A stretch of DNA of 64,000 nucleotides. Source: Caenorhabditis remanei (taxonomy: Eukaryota > Nematoda > Chromadorea > Rhabditida > Rhabditidae). Under the pieces are notes generated by a model. The model saw only the letters and a program-made list of their open reading frames with translations. It was not told where the DNA came from and did not search any database. The position numbers and the translations under genes were made by a program. Positions 43,991 through 54,400 of the stretch are shown here, one piece after another; position 1 is the stretch's first letter, and every line of letters begins with the position of its first letter. The stretch covers positions 2,790,001 to 2,854,000 of the forward strand of contig NC_071332.1 of NCBI RefSeq assembly GCF_010183535.1, read 5' to 3'.

Positions 43991-46900
43991 ATGATTTTCC
44001 GTCGGATATCATCACAATGCAGCTTTATTGCGATCCGCAGTTTAAGTATGGGTAGGTGAGCACAGTTTTAATTGTTTTCAAAAAAACTTAGAATTTTATT
44101 CCATTTTTTGTTTTTTTTTTTGCGAAAAAAGCTGTAAAAATGCTGAAAATTTTACTAAAAAATCCTAGTTTCCTTTCTAAAAGCGGCTAAAAATTGGGCT
44201 TTTCAGACGAAGATGTCAGATATTTCTGCTTTGACTGGTGCGCCTTTAGCGCTTTTGAATTTAGAAAATACTGGGAAAAGTGCGCTAAATAGTCTATGAA
44301 AATCCCCCAGAAGAAATTGTGTTGTCTGGCGTTCCTTTGGCGCCTTTCTGCGCACAAAATAAGCATTTTTGACGATTTTTCATAAAAAAAAGTCGAGTCA
44401 TGAAAAATCCCATTTTTCATTCAGAAATCGTTATTTTTGGCGCTCTAGACGTCATCAACAGTCGAAAAACTTGCAAATAACATGAATTTCCCACACTGAA
44501 CATAAGCTGACTGGCGTGACTTTGGCGCCTATTTTCAGATAGAGCCTTCAGACGGAAAAATTTTTTCCAAAAAATTTCAAAATTTAATTAATTCTCCATT
44601 TTCCAGAGCGGACGTGGCGACTACCTCATCGAAATTCGCCAACGGTCAATGGTCTGTTCTCGTCGTCCATCCGAAAGTTCGATGGGGATCCGGATCGGCG
44701 TCAGTTCTGAAACAGGCGGATCGACAGTTGGAAGAGGCGGTTGCACTCGTGAATAACCTTCCAAATATGATCGCTGTGGAGTGAGCTTAGAATTTATACT
44801 TAAAATTGTAATTTTCAGATGGAAAATCCAAAAAAATCGTGAAATTCTTTTCTACAAAAATCCAAGATTTTAGTTGTTGAATTATTGAAACGTGATCTTT
44901 TAAACGAGAATGGAATTTTTGAGCGAACATTCGGATTTTTCAGTGATTTTTCGTCTGAAAAGCAAGTTTTCGTTTGAAAAATACCAGTTTTTCGGCAAAA
45001 TCATGGTTTTTCGCTGAAAATCTAAGTTTTTGGATGGATTTCGGATAGAAATTCCATGTTTCAGCTTCAAATTTTCCCGATTTTGACGCTGATTCGAGAG
45101 GTTGGAATCGAGTTTTTATGTGTTTAAAAATTCATTTGAATAAAGCTGAAATATTGATTTTTCAGAGATTATTCGTCTGAAAAGTCAGTTTTCGGTTGGA
45201 AAATAAGCATCTTGTCGGAAAAATGAGAGGAGACCAAAATTCTGTAGAATTGGCATTTCGAACGAAAAAAAATCACATTTTCTGCTTAAAAATCTGAAAA
45301 ATTCGCAGTTGAAACATAAGATTTCGTCCTTGAAAACATTTGAAAATCAATATTTTTTCAAAACTTTAAACAAAGAACATTGAAAACCAAGAGTTTCGTT
45401 GAAAAAATACAATTTTTCGTACAAAAACCCGTCTAAAAATGCAATTTTTGGAGTTTTCAACCGTAAAAATCTTATTTTCTTTATTTTTTGGGTAAAAAGT
45501 TGATTTTTAAGTGTTTCAACTTTGAAAATCCAAGATTTGGATAGATTTCAGACAGAAATTCAATGTTTTAGCTTCAAATTTTCCCGGTTTTGAGTCTTTC
45601 GGACCAAAAAGTTCATCCAAAAACTTGGATTTTCCCCGAAAATGTCATTTTTTCACTGAAAAACGGCCTTTTCTGACAAAAAACCTCTAAAAACTCAAAA
45701 TTCTAACTCCAAAATTGCGTTTCCAGTTTAAAACATCATCCAAAACGGGAAAATGCACATTTTCTGCTCAAAAATCTGAAAATAAGGCTAAAAACTACGA
45801 TTTTTACAGATTTTCACCCAAAAACAAGATTTTCGCCAGGAAAAATTTAGTTTTTTGTGCAAAAACCCATCCAAAATTGCCATTTTTCGGGTTTTTAACT
45901 GAAAAAGTTGATGATCTACAGAAAATCTCAATGTTTCTCGTATTTCCAGCAGCCTAATCATGCCAGTCGACTACAATACGAAGCGAAAATCAATCTGGGC
46001 GGCTGGAAACCTCGAGAAACTGGTCGCCCGTCGAGAGACCGCCCGTGCGACCGCCCTAATGGTCAACGTCGATGTGTTAAGCCCCGCCCAACAGCAGGAA
46101 TTATTTGGAATATTCGAAGTGCCGATATTCGATCGATACAACATCGTTCTGTCGACATTCAAAGAGTTCGCACGAACAGATGAAGCACGTCTTCAGATTT
46201 CTTTGGCTGAAATTCCGTATATCAAGCATAGAATTCATGCGTTGGCATCGAAACGACTCAATTCAAGACCCGAAATTCTGCATGTCGAACAGCAATACGC
46301 AGAGATTGAGGGAGGCGATTTGAATGAAATTTTGAGGAAGAGAGAGCAGGATTTGAGGTAGAAAATGACTGAAAACCCACGAATTTCTCATTAAAACTTG
46401 ATTTTTGATCGAAAAAATGAGAAAAATCGGGCTGAAATCATCAGATTTTTTCTGAAAACCACCAGCTGGCGTGCCTTTGACTCTATTTGAGGTAGAAAAT
46501 GACCGATAATTGACTGAAATTACTGAAAAACAGTGAAATTCGGCAAAAATGACAAGAATGATTGCCTGGCGCACCTTTGACGCTTTGAAAACAAGAAACA
46601 TCGAATTTCCTCTGTTCATTCCTGGCTGGCGCACCTTTGACGCTTCTGAGCAGGATTTGAGGGAGAAAATGACTGAAAATTTCTGAAAAACCGCTAAATG
46701 AACATAAAATTACGTTTTTTAATGATTTTTACTGAAAATTCGAGAAAAAATGTCGAAAAATCCAATTAAAACTTTATTTTTCACCGAAAAAGTGAGAAAA
46801 ATCGCGAGAAATCGACCTAAAAACGCTAGTTTTCCTCTGAAAACCGCCATCTGGCGTGTCTTTGACGCGATTTTCAGTCCTCGACGCCATCAAAAGAGTA

Positions 46901-49900
46901 AAAAATCTCATTCAAACTTGATTTTTGTCAGAAAAATCGAAGATAATCGGACAAAAATGACCCAAAAACATTGAATTTTCCCTGTCCATTCTTGACTGGC
47001 GCACCTTTGACGCTATTTTTAGTTCTCAATCAAAACAGTCGAAAGTCACCGCAAAAACTTGAATTTCCAACTGAAAACGTCTTGATACGCTCAGCTGGCG
47101 CACCTTTGGCGCGTTACGAACATCATCATCACACTAATTTTTTCGACTGGCGTGCCTTTAGCGCTTTTGAGTTTAGAATTTTAAGTATTTTTCTTCCAAT
47201 TTTTTAAATCAGAAAGCGCCAAAGGTGCGCCAGCCAAGTTTAACAAGTCAATTTCAGTGAAAAATGCATGGTTGCGAGGCATGGATACTGCCTTGTTTGA
47301 TGACGTCGAGAACTAAAAATAGCATCAAAGGTACGCCAGCTGGTGGTTTTCAGTGGAAATCTGATGTTTTTGGCCCAAATTTTCCAGGTTTTCCTCACTG
47401 TTTTGGTCAAAAATCATGTTTTAATAAGATTTTTCGAGATCCAATTTCTTGCAGACGAGACCTAAAAGAAGCGACGCGCCGAGCCACCGAGCAACAATCC
47501 GGTGTCTCCAAACACTCTTCGGACGCCGCCGTCATCGCAGTCGTTGGATACACGAATGCGGGGAAAACGAGTCTCGTGAAACGACTGACTGGAGCTGAAT
47601 CTCTGAAACCAAAGGATCAACTATTCGCCACGTTGGACACGACTCGACACGTGGCAAAACTACCGTCCGGAAGATCGGCGGTCTTCACGGATACCATTGG
47701 ATTTCTGAGTGATCTACCGATTCATTTGATCGCCGCATTTGAGGCCACGTTGGCACACGTCAAATCGGCGGTCAGTTGTGGAGAGAAGAGAGAGGGGAAA
47801 AAAGTGAAGAAAAGGAAATAAAATTTGACGAAAAACGGCCATGTTACTGGCTTGTTATCGCTTTTCTTTTCTATTATACTGTGTTCATTTTGTGAAAAAT
47901 GAGTGGAATTTGGCTTAAAGATGCTAGAAATGGCTCAAAAACTCGATTTTCAGCTCCAAAACGCTGAAAATTATAAAAAAGAGTTTTGAACCTGAAAATG
48001 TCCGGAAGTAGCTGAAATTTTGTACAGACCCGAAAATTCGAGAAAAAATGCTCTAAACAGTCTCTGAAAATCTCCAGAATGTTTCATTGAATGGCTGGCG
48101 CACCTTTGACGCTGTTAAGATAAGGAAACTTTCTTCAATCCCTTCAAATACATTGAATTTTTACTGAAAATGACTGGCTGGCGCACCTTTGACGCTATTT
48201 TTGGCAAAATTGGAGAAAAACGGCCATGTTACTGGCTTGTTATCGCATCTTTTCTATTCTACTATGTTCATTTTGTGAAAAATGAGTGGAATTTTGGCTT
48301 AAAGATGCTGGATTTTTGCATTTTAGCATCGAGAAACCCCATGTTCAGCTCCAAAACGCTGAAAATTATGAGTTTTTGAACTTTTAAATGTCCGGAAGTA
48401 GCTGAAATTTTGCTCAGACCCGAAAAATCGGGAAAAAGTGCCCTCAGAAAATTCTCTGGCGCACCTTTGACGCTATTTTTGGCAAAATTGGAGAAAAACG
48501 GCCATATGACTGGCTTGTTTTATCGCTTCTCTTTTTTCTGTTCTAATGTGTAAAATTGCTAGAATTGACTGGAATTGTTGCCTTTTAGCATCGAGAAACC
48601 CGATTTTCAGCTCGAAAACGCTGAAAATTTTGAGTTTTTGAACCTGAGCGGAAAAGCCGAAAAATCGTGAAAAAGTGCCCTAAACAGTCTCTGAAAATCT
48701 CCAGAATGTTCCATTTCTGGCTGGCGCACCTTTGACGCTTTTAAGATAGGAAAACTGTCTTCAATTCCTTCAAAAACGTTGAATTTTTACTGAAAATGAC
48801 TGTCTGGCGCGACTTTGGCGCTATTTTTGGAAAAATTGGAGGATAACCGCCATGTGACTAGCTTGTTATCGCTTCTCTTTTTTCTATTCTACGGTGTTCA
48901 TTTTGGTGGAAAATGAGTGGAATTGTTGCCTTTTAGCATCTAGAAACCCGATTTTCAGCTTGAAAACGCTGAAAAATTGAGCTTTTGAGTCTAAATCACG
49001 TCTAGAAATGACTGAAAATCTGTTTAGAACTAAACTGTGGTCTAGAAGGTCATTCCGGAAATGTATACCTCATTCTGAGCGGTTTCAGAAGAGTTATAGG
49101 ATCTGGAGACTAGATTTTCAGCTTGAAAACTCTGAAAATTAGTTTTTGATATCTAGATCACTGGAATTGGCTGAAATTAGATTTATATGAGTTATGGCTT
49201 CCAGGCTCGTTAGATCTGGCTGAAAATGGTTGGAAATGAGTTTTTGAGGCCATAGATCACTGGAATTGACTGAAATTCCATTTAGGAGTCGATTCCTTGT
49301 AATTCAGTGCCGTTAAAGACAGTTTCGGGCATCCAGAATCTATATTTCCAGCTTTAACCACTGAATTTGAGTTCTGAGACTATAGATTAGCTGAAATTTC
49401 TGTCGATTTCAGTACAATGTACGTTTCAACGAATTTCTAGAATTTTTGAGACTGTTTCAGACGAATTTTCGATCAAAACGCTCTGGAATAATGGGAAATT
49501 AAATGATGAAGCTGAAAAATATCCAGAAAATATGTTTTAGATTTCAAAATGAGTGGAATTATGGTTAAAGATGTTAGAAATAACTGAAATGTTTGCCTAT
49601 CGACTAGAAACCCGATTTTTAGCTTTAAAATGCTGAAAATCAGTTTTTGATTCTGAAAATGTCCAGAAATGGCTGAAATTCTCATTTTCAGGACGTGATA
49701 ATCCATCTGCGAGATGTCTCAAATCCCGATTGGAAAGCACAAGAAGAGGACGTCGTCGCCACGTTGAAATCGATCGGAGTGGCGAGAGAAGTGATGGCGG
49801 AGAGAATGATTACTGTCGATAATAAGGTTCAATTTCCAGGAATTTCGAGTAAAAAACCACCAGTTTTGACTGTTTCCAACTGAAATTGCTCGATTTTTCC

Positions 49901-50694
49901 CTAAATTTCAGCTTGAAATCTTCAAAATTCATGATTTTTGACACGATTTTTGTGATTTTCTGAAGAAAAAACTTCAAATTCACGGTTTTTGGCTCAAAAC
50001 CGACAAAATTTGAGAAATTTCCAGTGATTTTTAGCTCAGTTTCTATGAATTTCCAGTCAAAAACTACCAATTTTGACGATTTTTGTCTGAAATGGTTCAA
50101 TTTTTTGACATTTTCAGCTTGAAATCTTCAAAATCAATGATTTTTGACACGATTTTTGTGATTTTCGGGGAAAAAACTTTAAAATCCACGATTTTCGGCT
50201 CATAACTGGCTAAATTTGAGAAATTGACAGCTCGATTTTTTTCAAATTTTTAGATTACATTTTTCAAAATTCATGATTTTTGACACATTTTTTGTCATTT
50301 TCGGGGAAAAAACTTGAAAATTTCTGAAATTTGTAATTTTTGCGTGCAGAATTCCCAATTTTTGAACTTTCAGATTGACAAAGACACCTCCGTCGACTCT
50401 CCAGAATCCTCTCCATCTGAATCCAGTTCCATCAGAATTTCGTGTAAAACAGGCGACGGAATGGCGGAATTGATCGACGTGATCAATGAGAAAGTGTCGA
50501 TTGCAACGAAATGCAAGACGATTCGTCTCCGTTTGGACGTCCGTTCTCCAGTCATCGAATGGTTGTATCATAATGAATTTGTCGTCGTTGAACCGATTCC
50601 AGATGGAAATATGTTGATATTCGATGTGGTGATGAACGAGTCGGAAATTGGACGATTCCGCAAGAAATTTGCACATTTGAAGAGGAAAAATTAG
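43991..50694 (+). CDS. GTPBP6: Mitochondrial HflX-family GTPase (GTPBP6-like)
   Basis: Ribosome-associated GTPase. Bacterial HflX splits stalled ribosomes, and GTPBP6 acts in mitochondrial ribosome recycling and assembly. Exons: 43991-44055, 44607-44780, 45950-46357, 47455-47770, 49692-49826, 50374-50694. All phases close, 472 aa. The start is ATG 43991, one base after a TTTTCAG acceptor. It gives MIFRRISSQCSFIAIRSLS, an Arg/Ser-rich, acid-free presequence fitting mitochondrial import. The HflX N-domain (about 30-200, with LIMPVDYNTKRK) and a charged helical linker come first. The G domain follows: GYTNAGKTS (about 247), FATLD (about 273), DTIGF (295), NKID (365, split by the exon 5/6 junction), SCKTG (389). 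The C-terminal domain ends KFAHLKRKN. The introns carry many copies of the CTGGCGCACC repeat. Confidence 0.92.
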
Positions 50695-51494
50695 GGATTT
50701 TTGACCGTAAATTGAATAAAATTGCATTATTTTTTATTATTTTGTGGTTTTTTTATCGGTTTCCTACCGATTTTTCGCTATTTCTCCCATATTTTTCAAC
50801 CCCTAAATGTCCTTTTTAGTGAAAAACTTAAAATTTCTAGCATTTTTACTCAAAAATCGACAGAAATTAGCAATTTTTTTCACCTGAACAATTGAATTTT
50901 CCTTCTAAAACCACATTATCCTGAAAAACGACGACAATTTCATGATTTTCCTTGAAAAACTATCTGAAAATCAATTTTTCTTGAAAAAATCAGAAAATTT
51001 CTAAATTTTTGATCTAAAATTGAATAAAATTGCATTATTTTTTATTATTTTGTGGTTTTTTTTATCGGTTTCTTGCCGATTTTTCTCTATTTTTCTCTTA
51101 TTTTAACCCCCCAATGCCCTATTTTTGTGAAAAACTCAAAATTTCTAACATTTTAACTCAAAAATCGACAAAAATGAGCGAATTTTCGCTTTTTTCATGC
51201 AAAAATCAATGAAAATCAGCTGATTTTTGAGTTTTTTTGTTGAATTTTTCAAAATTTTTTAGAAATGATTTTACTCGAAAAACTATATAAAAATCTAGTT
51301 TTCTTGAAAAATCAGAAAGTTTCTATGTTTTTTGCAAAAAATGCTGTAAAAATGCTGGAATTTTTGACATAAAATTGAATAAAACCGCTATTTTTCACTA
51401 TTTTTCTGAATTTTTATCAAATTTTGATGATTTCCAACCGGTTTTTTGCTATTTTTACCCTTTTTCACCTCAAATTACCCCTCTTTTCTTTTAG
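50695..51494 (+). other. Intercistronic region with triplicated poly(A)-signal segment
   Basis: The segment attgaataaaattgcattatt...tttatcggttt occurs at about 50711 and 51020 almost unchanged, and in shorter form at about 51371 (AATAAA at 50715, 51023, 51378). The third AATAAA lies about 110 nt before the smg-4 acceptor (ttcttttag, ending 51494). No gene in between. Confidence 0.75.
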
Positions 51495-51495
51495 A

Positions 51496-54400
51496 ATGTC
51501 CACTGAAAAGAGTGATGAAGTGAAAGTGATGCTCCGTCGTCTCCCGAAATATATGACGGAGAAGGAAGTGATGGAACAGATCAGTCCTCTACCAGAAGAA
51601 GTCATCGGCACCTACTTTTATCCGGCGAATTTCGCGTGAGTTTTGACTGAAAAATGACTGAAAATCCTTGATTTTGTGATCGAAAAAGTGTAGAAAATCG
51701 AGAAAAAATGGACCAAAAACATTAGATTTCCCCTGAAAACCGCAATCTGGCGTGCCTTTGACGCTATTTTCAGTCTCTAAAAATCCTCAGAAAACCATGA
51801 CTGTTCCACTGAAATTTTACTGGCTGGCGCACCTTCGACGTTGTCAAATTCGAAAAATTGGAATAAGAGACATAAAAATGTCGAAATATCCCAATGAAAC
51901 ATAAAATGTTTGACAGAAAAATGTGGGAAAATCGCCCAAAAATGACCAGAAAATGTCAAAAATCGCCCAAAATCAATCAAAACTGACCGTCTGGCGCACC
52001 TTTGACGCAATTTTTTGCCTTCCGGCGCATCAAAACAGTCGAAAGTCGTCGCAAAATCTTGAAATTTAAACTGAAAACGTCTCAACTGGCGCATCTTTGG
52101 CGCGTTACGAACATCATCAGCACCATAGTTGTACGGAATGCCATTTTCCGAAAAACCGGAATCCGGAATCAAATTTTTCATTTTCCGGAATCCGGAATCC
52201 GGAACCGGAATGAAGTTTTTCAAATACCGGAATCCGGAACCAGAATCAAAATTTTAATTTTCCGGAATCCGGAATCCGGAACCGGAATGACGAAAAAACC
52301 CGGAATTCCGGAATTTCCGGAATCCGGATTCCGGACAACTATGATCAGCACATCAAATGCTTTCGCTGGCGCGCCTTCGCCGCTTTTGAGTTTAGAAAAA
52401 TCGGAAAAAAGTGCCCTGAACAGTCTCTGGAAATCGTCACGAATTCTGACTGGCGCACCTTTGACGCTATTAAGAATACAGAAATCCCTTCAAAAATATT
52501 GAATTTTTACTGAAAATGACTGTCTGGCGTGCCTTTGGCGCTATTTTTGGCATTCTAGGCGTAATCGGGCGTGCCTTTGGCGCCTTTCTGGTTGAAAAAT
52601 CAACATTTTTGACGATTTTTCGTATAAAAAGTTAGGTTTTTAATTGAAATTTAATGATTTATTCATGCTCCGCCCCATTTTAACTCTGAAATCCCATTTT
52701 TCTGGATTTCAGGGTCAAAAACCTCCAAAATCACGAATTTTGGGTCAATTTTTCCAATTTTTTACGTGGAAACGATCTAAATTTTGATTTTTCTGTGTCA
52801 AAAACTCTCTGTTTCTCCGATTTTCATGATTTTCGCGTAAAAACTACCAATTCTGAAAATATCCGTCTGAAATGGTTCGATTTTTCCAAAATTTCAGCAT
52901 AAAATTCTCAAAATCGATGATTTTTCTAACAATTTTTGAGATTTTCGGATAAAAAATTACTAGAAATTCCAGATTTGACCACGCCTCGTATGCGTCGCTG
53001 GCTCTCGTCTTCTCGGAATACTGTGACTCTCTGATTGATTTCGAGCGTCGTTTCGACGGATACATCTTCGTCGATTCACGTGGAAATGACTCGTCGGCTG
53101 TCGTCGAAGCGGCTGTCAATCAGAATTTCTCCAAGTGTGACAGAGGACGAATGACTGAAGACACACGTGTTGGTGCCATCCTAAACGATAAGTATTTTCT
53201 GGAATTCTGTGAGAAATTGAATCTCGAAAAGGCGGTTCCAATTATGACACTCGAACAGCAGATTCGCAAGTTGAATCAACCGGAGGATGCGAGAACTCGT
53301 GAGTTTCTAAAAATTCTAGAAAAACTCAAGAAAAACTCGATTTTTGACTGAAAAAGTGAAGAAAATCGGGAAAAATTGGGCCAAATATGTCAAATTTCCT
53401 CTGAAAACCACCATCTGGCGCGACTTTGACGCTAATTTTAGTCTGAAAACGTCTTAATTCGCTCAGCTGGTGCACCTTTGGCGCTGTCTGATTTGAAAAA
53501 TTGAATAAAATCTTAAAATTAACGAAAATCCCAATAAAACGATGGAAAAAGTGGGAAATTTGGGCTAAAATAGCCCGAAAACGTCGAAAATCGACAGTCT
53601 GGCGTGCTTTTGACGCTTTGAAAACGAGGAAAATTGGGAAAAAATGGCCCGCAAACACACCGTTTTCACTGAACACTCCGGTCTGGCGTGTCTTTTGGTG
53701 CTAATTTTAGTTGAAAATCATCACAATAACTTGAATTTTTAACTGAAAACGTCTTAATTCGCTCAGCTGGCGCACCGTTGACGCTGTCAAATTTCAAAAT
53801 TTGGAAAAAATGACTTAAAATTGACGAAAACCGCAATAAAACATGATTTTTGACCTAAAATAGTGGGAAAAAATCGCATTAAATCAGCCAAAATGACTGT
53901 CTGGCGCGCCTTTGACGCTCTGAAAACGAGAAAAATGGGACGAAAAACTGATCCAAAAACATCGAATTTTCACTAAAAACTGACAGGCTGGCCGCAAAAA
54001 TCAGAATTTTCAACTGAAAATGTCTTGATACGCTCATCTGGCGCACCTTTGGCGCGTCACGAACATCAATGCTTTGTCTGGCGCGCCTTTAGCGCTCTTG
54101 AGTTTAGAAAAAACGGGGAAAAGTGACTAGAAGAAATTTTGTTGGCTGGCGTGCCTTTGACGCTATTAAAATTTTTTAATGTCTTCAATTCCTTCGAAAG
54201 CATTGCATTTTTACTGAAAATGACTGTCTGGCGCACCTTTGACGCTATTTTTGGCGCTTTTCTATGTGAAAAATCAACATTTTTCACGATTTTTCATATA
54301 AAAAGTTGGGATTTTATCAAAAATTGATGAAAACCCCTATTTTCGCACATCAAATGCTATCTGGCGCGCCTTAAGCGCTCTCAAGTTTATGAAAAACGGG

